Shown here piece by piece: positions 15,200 through 24,620 of a DNA stretch of 64,000 bases (the stretch's first letter is position 1; every line of letters starts with the position of its first letter). A program made the position numbers and the translations under genes. Source of the stretch: Paenalicyclobacillus ferrooxydans (GTDB lineage Bacteria > Bacillota > Bacilli > Alicyclobacillales > Alicyclobacillaceae); NCBI RefSeq assembly GCF_001399675.1, contig NZ_LJCO01000011.1, forward strand, positions 62,001 to 126,000, in the 5' to 3' direction. The notes under the pieces were generated by a model, which saw only the letters and a program-made list of their open reading frames with translations, made no database searches and was not told where the DNA came from.

Positions 15200-17505
15200 G
15201 TATGAACGTGATCGAACGCCAAACAAGTCAGAATCCCGTCGAACCAGAGAAGAAGCAGATTGAGGAGTTCCATTCCGGGAATGAGATGGCAGCAAGGGCG
15301 GCTGCGCAGATTAACTATCACCTGATGGGTTATTTCCCGATTACGCCGTCAACAGAGGTGGCAGAGTATCTCGATGAGATGCGTGTGCGCGGCGAGCACA
15401 ACATCACGATGATCCCGGCGGACGGCGAACACGGGGCCGCAGGCATCAACTACGGTGCATCCACAGCCGGGGGGCGCGTATTCAACGCAACATCGTCGCA
15501 AGGGTTCCTCTACATGCTTGAGAACCTGCCCGTCCAGTCCGGGACGCGCTTCCCGATGGTACTCGACCTTGTGACCCGTGCTGTTTCCGGACCGCTTGAT
15601 ATCCGCGGTGACCATTCAGACCTCTACTACGGGCTGAACATCGGTTGGCCGATTCTGCTTGCGCGCGATCCGCAGGCTGTCTACGACATGAACCTCATCG
15701 CACTGCGAGTTGCGGAGCACAGTGACGTGCGGTTGCCGGTGATCGTCGCGTACGACGGATTTTTCACCTCTCACGCCAAACGGCGCGTCAAGTTCTTTGA
15801 AGATAAGGCCGTTGTTCAGGACTTTATCGGCCCTGTCCCGACGCCGCCTGTGACGTCGCTTGACCCACGGCATCCGGTGACGATTGGACCGTATATGAAC
15901 GATCCCGATCAGATGAACAACAAATACCAACAGTCCCTCGCGATGTACAAAGCGGGTGACGTCTTTGTCCAGATTGCCAAGGAGTATGAACGGATCTCCG
16001 GGCGCGCCTACGAAATCCTCGACCTGTACCGCATGGAGGATGCGGATGTGGCACTGTTCATCCTCAACTCTGCGGCAGATACAGCCCGCGATGCGGTCGA
16101 TGAGCTCCGGGCAATGGGCATTAAGGCTGGCATTGTCTCGCCGAACATCATTCGTCCATTTCCGAAGGAAGCGATTCAAGAGGCGCTCGCTAAGGTCAAG
16201 GTTGTCTTGGTCGGAGAGCGGGCTGATTCTTACGGCGGTCACGGCGCGAACCTGACCCATGAAGTAAAGGCCGCACTGCAGGAAATTCACACACCGATTC
16301 ACGTCCTGTCGCGCGTCTATGGGCTAGGCGGCAAAGAGTTTTATCCAGACGATGCAAGAAGCCTGTTTGACCTTTGTACGGCATGGCTTGACGGGGAACA
16401 GGTTGCCGATTTTGATTACTTTGGTGTTCATCCTGGCGATGAAGAGGCAGCAACGATTGCGCTCCATCACGGACTTCCGCCTCTGTCACGGGAGGAGATG
16501 AGCGGCTACGTTTCGGTGGCACAAAACGAAGAGACGGGAGAGCTGAGCGTTAAGGCACCGAACCTGCGTGCACTCACGAAAAAGCCGAGGCGGTTGGCAC
16601 CAGGACACGGAGCATGTCCAGGTTGCGGTATCTTCCCAGGCATCGAGACGTTCCTAAAAGGAATTGAGGGAGACGTCGTCGTCCTCTACCAGACCGGATG
16701 CGCGATGGTAACGACGACCGGCTACCCGTATACGTCGCATCGGGTGACGTATTTGCACAACCTGTTCCAAAACGGGGCAGCCACCTTGTCAGGACTCGTT
16801 GAGATGTTCTGGGAGAAGAAGCGCCGCGGAGAGATTGAAGTCGGTGAGGACATCACGTTCATCATGGTGACCGGTGACGGCGGCATGGACATCGGCATGG
16901 GTCCAGCGATTGGCGCTGCACTGCGAAATCACAAGATGATTATCCTCGAGTACGATAACGAGGGTTACATGAACACAGGGGCTCAGTTGTCCTACTCGAC
17001 ACCGCTTGGTCACATGACTTCGACATCAGGCGTTGGCCCGCAGGGCAACGGCAAAACGTTCCCGCACAAGGATACCGCGCAGATTATGGCTGCCACCAAC
17101 ATCCCTTATGTCTTCACGGGGACAGAGGCCTTCCCGCAGGACCTGATTAGGAAGGCTGCGAAGGCGCAGTGGTACGCGAACCATGAAGGACTGGTCTACG
17201 GCAAAATCCTAATTGCCTGTCCGCTCAACTGGAAGTCAAAAGATGAGCTCGGAAACGTGATTGTCGGGGCCGCCGTGAAGAGCTGCTTCTTCCCGCTCTA
17301 CGAAGTGGAGCATGGAAAGACGACGATCACGTACAACCCGGAGCAAAAGGATGAACGGATACCGGCAAGTGATTGGCTAAAAACGATGGGCAAGACAAGA
17401 CATCTGTTAAAGCCCGAGAATGCAGGACTGTTGCACGACTTTGAGGTTGAGATCGAGCGCAGATGGCGCCGGTTGATTGCTAAGCACGAACACCCGGAGC
17501 TGTAA
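15196..17505 (+). CDS. pyruvate-type ferredoxin oxidoreductase, fused alpha-beta subunits
   Basis: The 769-residue protein carries the alpha domains first (GYFPITPSTEVAEYL, TSSQGFLYMLEN, and a transketolase-C-like part), then the beta subunit from about residue 455 (GACPGCGIFPG near 475; ThDP-Mg motif GDGGMDIGMGP). The beta GCAMVTTTGYPYT segment is of the pyruvate type, though other 2-oxoacids cannot be excluded. ATG at 15196 lies nine bases after GGAGGT and overlaps the upstream stop, so the two genes are translationally coupled. Alpha and beta are often separate proteins; here each half of the enzyme is fused. Confidence 0.9.
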   Translation: MSMNVIERQTSQNPVEPEKKQIEEFHSGNEMAARAAAQINYHLMGYFPITPSTEVAEYLDEMRVRGEHNITMIPADGEHGAAGINYGASTAGGRVFNATSSQGFLYMLENLPVQSGTRFPMVLDLVTRAVSGPLDIRGDHSDLYYGLNIGWPILLARDPQAVYDMNLIALRVAEHSDVRLPVIVAYDGFFTSHAKRRVKFFEDKAVVQDFIGPVPTPPVTSLDPRHPVTIGPYMNDPDQMNNKYQQSLAMYKAGDVFVQIAKEYERISGRAYEILDLYRMEDADVALFILNSAADTARDAVDELRAMGIKAGIVSPNIIRPFPKEAIQEALAKVKVVLVGERADSYGGHGANLTHEVKAALQEIHTPIHVLSRVYGLGGKEFYPDDARSLFDLCTAWLDGEQVADFDYFGVHPGDEEAATIALHHGLPPLSREEMSGYVSVAQNEETGELSVKAPNLRALTKKPRRLAPGHGACPGCGIFPGIETFLKGIEGDVVVLYQTGCAMVTTTGYPYTSHRVTYLHNLFQNGAATLSGLVEMFWEKKRRGEIEVGEDITFIMVTGDGGMDIGMGPAIGAALRNHKMIILEYDNEGYMNTGAQLSYSTPLGHMTSTSGVGPQGNGKTFPHKDTAQIMAATNIPYVFTGTEAFPQDLIRKAAKAQWYANHEGLVYGKILIACPLNWKSKDELGNVIVGAAVKSCFFPLYEVEHGKTTITYNPEQKDERIPASDWLKTMGKTRHLLKPENAGLLHDFEVEIERRWRRLIAKHEHPEL

Positions 17506-17578
17506 GCCTCGCGCCGAGTTTTCTAGCACAGGCATAGCATTTTGCCGGTTATGTTCTCGGGGCTCGCGAAAAATAGAC

Positions 17579-17608
17579 TTGATTCTACAAGACTCGACGT
17601 GGTATGGT
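17579..17608 (+). promoter_or_regulatory. promoter of tRNA-Asp/tRNA-Ile pair
   Basis: TTGATT (17579-17584), 18-bp spacer, TATGGT (17603-17608), about 30 bases before the tRNA-Asp. Confidence 0.5.
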
Positions 17609-17637
17609 AACCGAGGTTGCAAGTGATACAAACCTCT

Positions 17638-17714
17638 GGAGCTGTGGTGTAGAGGCCTAACATGCCTGCCTGTCACGCAGGAGACCGCGGGTTCGAATCC
17701 CGTCAGCTCCGCCA
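17638..17714 (+). tRNA. tRNA-Asp (GTC), copy 1
   Basis: Cloverleaf with GGAGCTG acceptor, anticodon loop CTGTCAC, TTCGAATC T-loop and encoded CCA. Identical to the copy at 24178. Confidence 0.97.
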
Positions 17715-17729
17715 TATCTTTTCTATCAA

Positions 17730-17806
17730 GGGCCTATAGCTCAGCTGGCTAGAGCGCACGACTGATAATCGTGAGGTCAGAGGTTCAAGTCCTCTTAGGC
17801 CCACCA
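17730..17806 (+). tRNA. tRNA-Ile (GAT), copy 1
   Basis: Acceptor GGGCCTA, anticodon loop CTGATAA, T-loop TTCAAGT, encoded CCA. Identical to the copy at 24269. Confidence 0.97.
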
Positions 17807-17810
17807 CAAA

Positions 17811-17853
17811 GGTTGTCTCGACTGTAGTGAACTACTCGGGATAGCCTTTTTTA
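17811..17853 (+). terminator. terminator after first tRNA pair
   Basis: GGTTGTCTCGA pairs with TCGGGATAGCC (with G-U pairs), followed by TTTTTT. Confidence 0.7.
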
Positions 17854-17921
17854 TTATGTCTGGGTGCTATACTTGAACCGAATGTTGCCCGATATTTCGG
17901 AATTGGATTTTGATTCCGTAT

Positions 17922-17985
17922 TCCATAACCTAATCTTCACTTTTCATAACCTAATCTTCACTTTTCATGACCTAATCTTCGCTTC
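17922..17985. repeat. 21-bp direct repeats, three copies
   Basis: ATAACCTAATCTTCACTTTTC is repeated twice exactly and a third time with small changes, ending just before the ribosome site of the ThDP enzyme gene. Confidence 0.92.
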
Positions 17986-18003
17986 TGTGGAGGGGGATTT
18001 TCG

Positions 18004-19659
18004 ATGACAGTATCCATGACGGGTGGACAGGTGGTCACCCAAGTATTAGCCAGCGAAGGTGTAAAGCATGTTTTTTGCGTACCTGGTGAGAGCTATCTTG
18101 AAGTCTTGGACGGTCTATATGAGCACCCAGAAATTGAACTCATTTCTACGCGCCATGAAAGCGGCGCAGCATTCATGGCTGAGGCCTATGCGAAGGCATC
18201 AGGGCAGGTTGGCGTGTGCATGGCGACCCGGGCTGTCGGTCTGTCTAACCTTTCCATCGGCCTTCACACTGCTCGCCAGGACTCGACGCCGCTCGTTGCC
18301 ATCGTGGGGCATGTCCCACAGGATCACCAGGAGAAAGAGGCGTTCCAGGAGGTCCCGCTCTCCGAGTGGTTTCGGCCTGTGTGTAAATGGACGGTTGAGA
18401 TCAGGGACGTCAAGCGGATTCCAGAGCTTTTGCACAGAGCATTCTACGTGGCCTCCACAGGTCGCAAGGGACCGGTGCTGGTCGTCATGCCTCAAGACGT
18501 CCTCGAAGCGGTTACAGAGCCGCCCGTACGGGATGCGCTGCCCTATCATGCCTCACTGCCGCAACCGGACCTGTCCATGGTTAGGAATGTCCATCAGGAA
18601 CTCATCAGAGCTGCCCGACCCGTCGTGATTGTCGGTGGAGGTGTTACGGCATCAGCTGCAACGAACCCTCTGCTTGCCGTCGCGAAGCGCTACGAGCTTC
18701 CCCTCGTCTCTGCATTTAGACGCTATGACGCGGTGCCGAATGAAGACGTTTATTTTGCTGGGTGGCTTGGATTTGGACCGAATCGCGGGCTCGTCGAGGA
18801 GATTGGTCAGGCCGATCTCGTTCTCACCATCGGCACGCGCCTCTCACAGGTCACGACACAAGACTACACGCTGCTGTCGCCGGAGACAAAGGTCATTGTG
18901 GTCGATGTCGATCCGTTGGCAGGGGTAACAGCCCACCCGCCAGCTTATGTCATCTCATCGGATGCAGCCGCCTTTTGTGAGGCTCTTTTGGCTGTGTCAG
19001 AGGACTCGGGTGACCTTTCTACATCGAATCGGACGATGCGCAGAGACCGGATCGACCGGTTGCACCGTGCCTACCTTCAGTTTTCGGAGCCAAGGCATAT
19101 AGAAGGGGATGGCGCGGTCAACCTCGAGGGCATGATGTACGATTTCGCCCGGACAGTGCCAGAGGACACCATCATTACCAGCGACGCAGGAAACTTCTTT
19201 GGGTGGCTCGCCCGGTACTACCGGTTTAACAAACCAGGGACGTATGTGGGGCCCACATCTGGCGCTATGGGTTACGGCTTGCCGGCTGCACTCGGAGTGA
19301 AACTGGCCAAACCGTCTGCCACGGTGGTTGCGTTTGCCGGCGACGGGGGCTTCATGATGACCATGTCTGAAATGGCCACAGCAGCACTTTACGAGATTCC
19401 GGTTGTTGCGGTTGTGGTGAACAACAGCCTCTACGGAACCATCCGGGCGCACCAGGAGAGGAAACACCAGGGACGTCCTGTCGGGACAAGTCTCTTCAAC
19501 CCGTCCTTTGCGGAAGTGGCGCGGTCGTTTGGTGGATTTGGCATTCGGGTGACGACAAACGAGGAGTTCAAGGCAGGCCTCGCACAGGCGCTTTCGGCAG
19601 GGCGGTTCGCCTTGGTGGAAGTGTTGTCCGATCCGAAAATTCTCTCTGCCGGTTCATGA
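18004..19659 (+). CDS. ThDP-dependent acetolactate synthase-like enzyme
   Basis: The 551-residue protein has the three domains of the acetohydroxyacid synthase/benzoylformate decarboxylase family: an N-terminal pyrimidine-binding domain with the catalytic glutamate (STRHESGAAFMAEAYA, about residue 51), a central domain (about 190-325), and the C-terminal ThDP-Mg motif (FAGDGGFMMTMSE). It has no FAD- or ilvN-like partner nearby, and the neighbours are PFOR and formate dehydrogenase, so branched-chain amino-acid synthesis is not assured; a 2-oxoacid or glyoxylate carboligase or decarboxylase are alternatives. ATG follows GGAGGGGG. Confidence 0.8.
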   Translation: MTVSMTGGQVVTQVLASEGVKHVFCVPGESYLEVLDGLYEHPEIELISTRHESGAAFMAEAYAKASGQVGVCMATRAVGLSNLSIGLHTARQDSTPLVAIVGHVPQDHQEKEAFQEVPLSEWFRPVCKWTVEIRDVKRIPELLHRAFYVASTGRKGPVLVVMPQDVLEAVTEPPVRDALPYHASLPQPDLSMVRNVHQELIRAARPVVIVGGGVTASAATNPLLAVAKRYELPLVSAFRRYDAVPNEDVYFAGWLGFGPNRGLVEEIGQADLVLTIGTRLSQVTTQDYTLLSPETKVIVVDVDPLAGVTAHPPAYVISSDAAAFCEALLAVSEDSGDLSTSNRTMRRDRIDRLHRAYLQFSEPRHIEGDGAVNLEGMMYDFARTVPEDTIITSDAGNFFGWLARYYRFNKPGTYVGPTSGAMGYGLPAALGVKLAKPSATVVAFAGDGGFMMTMSEMATAALYEIPVVAVVVNNSLYGTIRAHQERKHQGRPVGTSLFNPSFAEVARSFGGFGIRVTTNEEFKAGLAQALSAGRFALVEVLSDPKILSAGS

Positions 19660-19755
19660 GATAACGAAGTCGGGGGATACTAATCTGGACCATATGCCAA
19701 CGATGACGGTCATTCTACCCTTCCATGGTTGACTTTCTTGACGGAGGTGGACGAT

Positions 19756-22700
19756 TTGACGCTAAACTCGACGACAGCGAATTCGGTTCAGATTGAAATT
19801 GATGGGCAATCCGTCTCCTTAACGGAGGGACAAACCGTTCTCGAAGCTATCCTCCGATTTCAAAACGAATTTCCGCACATTTGCTATCATCCAGCACTCG
19901 GACCGATTGAGACCTGCGATACTTGCATCGCCGATGTGGACGGGCAGTTGGTGCGTGCATGTTCCACGGTGGCCAAGCCGGGCATGAAGGTTTCTACCAA
20001 GACGGTAGGCTCCCGGTTCGCCAGAAAGGAAGCACTCGACAGGATTTTGCACAACCACGAGCTGTACTGTACGGTCTGTGACAACAACAACGGGAATTGC
20101 ACCGTACACAACACAGCCATGGCGATGCGTGTGGAACATCAAAAATACCCGTTTGAGCCAAAGCCTTACGAGCAGGATAACAGCCATCCATTTTATCGTT
20201 ACGATCCCGATCAGTGCATCCTCTGCGGCCGTTGCGTGGAAGCATGCCAGAATCTCCAGGTCAGCGAAGTGCTCTCGATTGACTGGGAGCGGGATCGGCC
20301 GCGTGTGATTTGGGACAACGATGTACCTATCAACGAGTCATCCTGCGTATCCTGCGGACACTGCGTCACTGTTTGTCCATGCAACGCCTTGATGGAAAAA
20401 CCGATGCTTGGAGAAGCCGGGTACTTAACGAGTATTCCGATTCCGACACTCGAGCGGATGATCCACATGACCAAAGAGATAGAGCCGGGGTACGGACCTA
20501 TCTTCACGGTATCTGAAATGGAAGCGAAGCTCCGCGAGTCTCGGATTGAGCGAACCAAGACGGTTTGTACATACTGTGGCGTGGGTTGCAGCTTTGACAT
20601 CTGGACGAAGGGGCGCAAAATCCTGAAGGTGGAGCCGCAGATGGATGCGCCCGCAAACCAGGTGTCAACCTGTATCAAGGGAAAGTTCGGTTGGAGCTTT
20701 GTGAACAGTCCTGAACGGATCGTCGAGCCCTTGATCCGCAAAGGCGACAGCTTTGTTCCGGCGTCCTGGGATGAGGCACTGGAATACGTCGCCAACCGGC
20801 TGAAAGGCATCAAGGACAAATACGGTCCGAACTCCATTGGATACATTTCATCGTCGAAGTGCACGAATGAAGAAAACTATCTGATGCAAAAGTTCGCCCG
20901 GGCTGTGATGGAGACCAACAACATCGATAACTGCTCGCGTTACTGTCAATCACCGGCCACGTATGCTCTCCGGGCAACAATGGGGCTTGGCGGCGACACC
21001 GGATCGATTGAAGACATTAAGATTGCAGACTTGATGATGGTTGTCGGGGCAAACCCGGCCGAATCTCACCCGGTATTATCTACGCGAATCCGCCGCGCCC
21101 ACAAGAAAAACGGCCAAAAGCTGATTGTTGCGGACCTTCGCAAGAACGACCTGGCACATCGGGCCAATATTTGGCTGCACCCGAATCCCGGCACTGATTT
21201 GGTGTGGTTGTCTGCAGTGACGAAATACATCATCGAGCAGGGCTGGCACGATGCAGCTTTTGTGGAACAGAATGTAGATGGATTTGAAGCGTACAAGGGG
21301 TCGCTCGAGCCGTTTACGCTTGACTATGCGGTTGAAGTAACTGGTCTGCCGCGGGAGCAGCTGATTGAGACGGCAGAGATGATCCACAACGCGAAGCGGA
21401 TGTGCATCGCCTGGGCGATGGGCGTAACCCAGCACATTGCAGGGTCCGATACGAGTACCGCCATCTGTAATCTGCTGTTGGTGACCGGCAACGTAGCCCG
21501 CCCAGGTACAGGTGCCTATCCGCTGCGTGGACACAACAATGTCCAAGGTGCAGGGGATATGGGATGTGCGCCAGACGTGTACCCCGGTTACGAATCGGCA
21601 TCGGATCCGGCTGTTCTGGCAAAGTACGAAGCCGCTTGGGGAACGAAGCTCCCGACGACGAAGGGGCTCGATAACCACCAGATGGTTGAAGCGATTCACG
21701 ACGGCAACTTGAAAGCAATGTACATCATGGGTGAAGAGATGGCCCTGGTTGATTCGAACGCCAATCACGTGCAGTCTGCGTTCGAAAAACTGGAATTCTT
21801 CGTCGTCCAGGACATCTTCTTCAGCAAGACCGCTGAGTTTGCAGATGTCATTCTGCCTGCGTCACCGAGTCTGGAGAAAGAGGGCACGTTCACCAATACG
21901 GAACGGCGGGTTCAGCGGTTGTATGAGGTGCTTGAACCGCTTGGCGATTCAAAGCCAGACTGGCAGATTCTCACCGAGCTCGCGAAGCACATGGGTGTTG
22001 ATTGGAATTACACGCATCCGTCCGACATTATGGACGAGGTTGCTTCTCTTGCCGAACTGCTCGCTGGCGTCAGTTACGAACGCCTCGAAGGGTACAAGAG
22101 TTTGCAATGGCCTGTCGCGAAGGATGGGACAGACACACCGCTTTTGTACACGGACGGTTTTCCGTTTGATAACGGGCGCGCCAAGTTAATCACGCTTGAG
22201 TACACGAAGCCGATTGAGTTTGACGCTGAGTACGACCTCCACATCAATAACGGTCGCATGCTCGAGCACTTCCATGAGGGAAACCTGACTTATCGTGTGG
22301 ATGGCATTAAGGAGAAGGTTCCAACGACGTACGTCGAGGTGTCACCCGAGCTCGCGAAAGAACGCGGCGTGGAAACCGGCAGTGTGGTGCGGTTGATTTC
22401 CCCATACGGTCAAATTCGTGTGAGTGCAGTCGTGACGGACAGGGTGGTTGGGAAGGAGCTGTACATCCCAATGAATACGCCAAAAGATGAAGAGGCCATC
22501 AATTACCTGACCAGCAGTTATCACGACGAACATACGCACACACCGGCCTATAAAGAGTGCTCTGTGCGCATGGAGGTTGTCTGTGCTGAAGGAAAGTCGC
22601 CCATGGCACGTGGAAACTTCCGGCTCGGTCACCCGAATCCGCAACCTGGCGTTCGTGTTCAGAAGAAGTGGCAGAGGGACGACTATACCCCGCTGACAGG

Positions 22701-22779
22701 GGAAGATGGAGACGTTGCCACTGAGCAGCGCCGGGTTCGGGGAGAGCGGCCTGATCTCGTTTCGCAGTCTGGGGATTGA
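19756..22779 (+). CDS. formate dehydrogenase alpha subunit (YrhE/FdhA-type, NuoG-like N-terminus)
   Basis: The 1007-residue protein has an N-terminal [2Fe-2S] ferredoxin domain (CDTCIADVDG), a NuoG-type FeS region, two [4Fe-4S] ferredoxin motifs (CILCGRCVEAC, CVSCGHCVTVC), and a catalytic molybdopterin domain starting with CTYCGVGC. The active-site ligand is cysteine, not selenocysteine (NCSRYCQSP, about residue 396). It would oxidise formate to CO2 in the cytoplasm. TTG at 19756 lies six bases after GGAGGTG; the TTG at 19729 lacks a ribosome site. A DUF1641 gene follows, as in Bacillus yrhED. Confidence 0.9.
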   Translation: MTLNSTTANSVQIEIDGQSVSLTEGQTVLEAILRFQNEFPHICYHPALGPIETCDTCIADVDGQLVRACSTVAKPGMKVSTKTVGSRFARKEALDRILHNHELYCTVCDNNNGNCTVHNTAMAMRVEHQKYPFEPKPYEQDNSHPFYRYDPDQCILCGRCVEACQNLQVSEVLSIDWERDRPRVIWDNDVPINESSCVSCGHCVTVCPCNALMEKPMLGEAGYLTSIPIPTLERMIHMTKEIEPGYGPIFTVSEMEAKLRESRIERTKTVCTYCGVGCSFDIWTKGRKILKVEPQMDAPANQVSTCIKGKFGWSFVNSPERIVEPLIRKGDSFVPASWDEALEYVANRLKGIKDKYGPNSIGYISSSKCTNEENYLMQKFARAVMETNNIDNCSRYCQSPATYALRATMGLGGDTGSIEDIKIADLMMVVGANPAESHPVLSTRIRRAHKKNGQKLIVADLRKNDLAHRANIWLHPNPGTDLVWLSAVTKYIIEQGWHDAAFVEQNVDGFEAYKGSLEPFTLDYAVEVTGLPREQLIETAEMIHNAKRMCIAWAMGVTQHIAGSDTSTAICNLLLVTGNVARPGTGAYPLRGHNNVQGAGDMGCAPDVYPGYESASDPAVLAKYEAAWGTKLPTTKGLDNHQMVEAIHDGNLKAMYIMGEEMALVDSNANHVQSAFEKLEFFVVQDIFFSKTAEFADVILPASPSLEKEGTFTNTERRVQRLYEVLEPLGDSKPDWQILTELAKHMGVDWNYTHPSDIMDEVASLAELLAGVSYERLEGYKSLQWPVAKDGTDTPLLYTDGFPFDNGRAKLITLEYTKPIEFDAEYDLHINNGRMLEHFHEGNLTYRVDGIKEKVPTTYVEVSPELAKERGVETGSVVRLISPYGQIRVSAVVTDRVVGKELYIPMNTPKDEEAINYLTSSYHDEHTHTPAYKECSVRMEVVCAEGKSPMARGNFRLGHPNPQPGVRVQKKWQRDDYTPLTGEDGDVATEQRRVRGERPDLVSQSGD

Positions 22780-22882
22780 GACGGCGTGGGATTGAGCTGT
22801 GTGGGATTGGGGCACCTTTGGGACGCCGGGGGACAGGCATTCGAACCAACCACGATAAACAGACGGTAGGAGGGGATGACAG

Positions 22883-23356
22883 ATGGGGAAGGCCATAACA
22901 TGGGTTCCGGATGCAGAGATTTCGCGACAACCCGTCCCGAAAGATATGCTTTCGGGTCATGAACAGGCCCTAGCTGAGGCTCTACACCTGATTGACCTCT
23001 TGCACGAAAAAGGACTGTTGCAACTGAGCGTGGCATCACTAGAACAGGGTAAGGGTCTCATGGACATCTTGGTCCGGCAGATGGACCAGCCTGGGGCCTT
23101 GGGGGGGCTGAAAAACGTTATTGCACTGGTACAAGGTGCTACTGCGATGGATGCCCGAGGTTTGTCCCAGTTACTTCAAGGGCTTGCAGAGGGAACAAAG
23201 TTGCTCGGACAAGGGGAACGGGTGACTGTGAACGGCGTGTTTGATCTCATGAGATTAATGCATGATCCCGATGTGAGCTCCGCACTCGGTTGGCTGTTCA
23301 CAATTTTAAAGGGAATTGGTCAAAGGGTCGCCGAAAACTCGCAGTCAAAAAGCTAG
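22883..23356 (+). CDS. DUF1641 protein (YrhD-like)
   Basis: A 157-residue helical protein in the DUF1641 family, with the conserved C-terminal RLMHDPDVSSALGWLFTILKGIG segment shortened here to its key pattern (DPD...GW...LKG). In Bacillus it is encoded beside formate dehydrogenase and is thought to be a small partner subunit. ATG is preceded by AGGAGGGG. It ends just before the tRNA cluster promoter. Confidence 0.82.
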   Translation: MGKAITWVPDAEISRQPVPKDMLSGHEQALAEALHLIDLLHEKGLLQLSVASLEQGKGLMDILVRQMDQPGALGGLKNVIALVQGATAMDARGLSQLLQGLAEGTKLLGQGERVTVNGVFDLMRLMHDPDVSSALGWLFTILKGIGQRVAENSQSKS

Positions 23357-23366
23357 CAATTTGCGG

Positions 23367-23395
23367 TTGCATTTTGCGAAGCCCCATCGTATAAT
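23367..23395 (+). promoter_or_regulatory. promoter of tRNA cluster
   Basis: TTGCAT (23367-23372), 17-bp spacer, TATAAT (23390-23395), 45 bases before tRNA-Arg. Confidence 0.7.
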
Positions 23396-23439
23396 AAGCC
23401 TTGTCGCTCCGGACGGTAACGTTCGGTAGGCAAGGAAAT

Positions 23440-23516
23440 GTGCCCGTAGCTCAGCTGGATAGAGTGCTTGACTACGAATCAAGAGGTCGGGAGTTCGAAT
23501 CTCTCCGGGCACGCCA
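23440..23516 (+). tRNA. tRNA-Arg (ACG)
   Basis: Acceptor GTGCCCG/CGGGCAC, anticodon loop with ACG, encoded CCA. Confidence 0.97.
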
Positions 23517-23522
23517 GTTAGT

Positions 23523-23605
23523 GCCGAAGTGGCGGAATTGGCAGACGCACACGACTCAAAATCGTGCGGGAAACCGTGCCGGTTCGACTCCGGCCTTCGG
23601 CACCA
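23523..23605 (+). tRNA. tRNA-Leu (CAA)
   Basis: Class II tRNA with extended variable arm, acceptor GCCGAAG/CTTCGGC, anticodon CAA, encoded CCA. Confidence 0.97.
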
Positions 23606-23610
23606 CGAGC

Positions 23611-23686
<76 letters not shown>

Positions 23687-23691
23687 AATAT

Positions 23692-23766
23692 TCCTCGATA
23701 GCTCAGCGGTAGAGCATCCGGCTGTTAACCGGAGGGTCGTAGGTTCGAATCCTACTCGGGGAGCCA
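23692..23766 (+). tRNA. tRNA-Asn (GTT)
   Basis: Acceptor TCCTCGA/TCGGGGA, anticodon GTT, encoded CCA. Confidence 0.97.
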
Positions 23767-23793
23767 TTAAGTTTAAGCCGGATATCCGGCCTT

Positions 23794-23868
23794 GGCCCCA
23801 TGGTCAAGCGGTTAAGACACCGCCCTTTCACGGCGGTAACAGGGGTTCGAATCCCCTTGGGGTCACCA
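23794..23868 (+). tRNA. tRNA-Glu (TTC)
   Basis: Acceptor GGCCCCA/TGGGGTC, anticodon loop CTTTCAC, encoded CCA. Confidence 0.97.
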
Positions 23869-23871
23869 TTT

Positions 23872-23946
23872 GGGCGGTTAGCTCAGCGGGAGAGCACTCG
23901 CCTCACACGCGAGGGGGCGGCAGTTCGATCCTGCCACCGCCCACCA
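23872..23946 (+). tRNA. tRNA-Val (CAC)
   Basis: Acceptor GGGCGGT/ACCGCCC, anticodon loop CTCACAC, encoded CCA. Confidence 0.97.
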
Positions 23947-24098
23947 TGCAACATTCTCATATGTGTTGCGTCGCGAAATCTCATGTGTGCTTAGGGTATT
24001 TCGTTTGCGATGGGGTTTCGTGTATAACATTGTTTGTGCGTGACATCATACATACGTCACGAATAAGGATTTCTGTTTAGGGTTTTTGTTTTTTCTGA

Positions 24099-24174
24099 CG
24101 CGGGGTGGAGCAGTTGGCAGCTCGTCGGGCTCATAACCCGAAGGTCGCAGGTTCAAGTCCTGCCCCCGCAACCA
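24099..24174 (+). tRNA. initiator tRNA-fMet (CAT)
   Basis: The unpaired C1-A72 end (CGCGGGG...CCCCGCA), CGGG/CCCG anticodon stem and CAT anticodon identify the initiator. Encoded CCA. Confidence 0.95.
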
Positions 24175-24177
24175 CGT

Positions 24178-24254
24178 GGAGCTGTGGTGTAGAGGCCTAA
24201 CATGCCTGCCTGTCACGCAGGAGACCGCGGGTTCGAATCCCGTCAGCTCCGCCA
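24178..24254 (+). tRNA. tRNA-Asp (GTC), copy 2
   Basis: Same sequence as 17638-17714, three bases after tRNA-fMet. Confidence 0.97.
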
Positions 24255-24268
24255 TTTTTAGTGAATAT

Positions 24269-24345
24269 GGGCCTATAGCTCAGCTGGCTAGAGCGCACGA
24301 CTGATAATCGTGAGGTCAGAGGTTCAAGTCCTCTTAGGCCCACCA
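24269..24345 (+). tRNA. tRNA-Ile (GAT), copy 2
   Basis: Same sequence as 17730-17806; the 14-nt spacer from tRNA-Asp differs from that of copy 1. Confidence 0.97.
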
Positions 24346-24348
24346 ATG

Positions 24349-24378
24349 AAAGTCGACCGGATGTCCGGTCGACTTTTT
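24349..24378 (+). terminator. terminator of tRNA cluster
   Basis: AAGTCGACCGGA and TCCGGTCGACTT form a 12-bp stem followed by a T run. Confidence 0.92.
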
Positions 24379-24443
24379 TGTGTCGCGCCCCGACAGGGGC
24401 GCGTTCCGCTTGGTAGTGAAAAATGCCGCCTGGTCAGTTGGCT

Positions 24444-24620
24444 GTAGCTAGTGGGTGCCGGGTGGACGATAGCGGAACTGAGTTCCGCTATCGCAGCGGC
24501 TAGTGAGCGTGGGGTGGACCGTAGCGGAACTGAGTTCCGCTACGACGGAGGCTAGTGGGTGCGGGGTGGACCGTAGCGGAACTGAGTTCCGCTGTGACGG
24601 AGGCCAGTTGGCGTCCGGCG
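24444..24620. repeat. 52-bp tandem repeats with 12-bp-arm palindromes
   Basis: Three units of 52 bp and a partial fourth lie between the tRNA cluster and a DUF1641 gene. Each has an inverted repeat TAGCGGAACT-G-AGTTCCGCTA (starts 24470, 24522, 24574). Outer arm bases change in a paired way between units one (GA/TC) and two (CG/CG). No plausible coding frame; the remainder of 24621-24780 shows nothing I can name. Confidence 0.92.

Noticed and set aside
20900-20960. Selenocysteine formate dehydrogenase
   Set aside because: The active-site codon encodes cysteine; there is no in-frame TGA or SECIS-like element.
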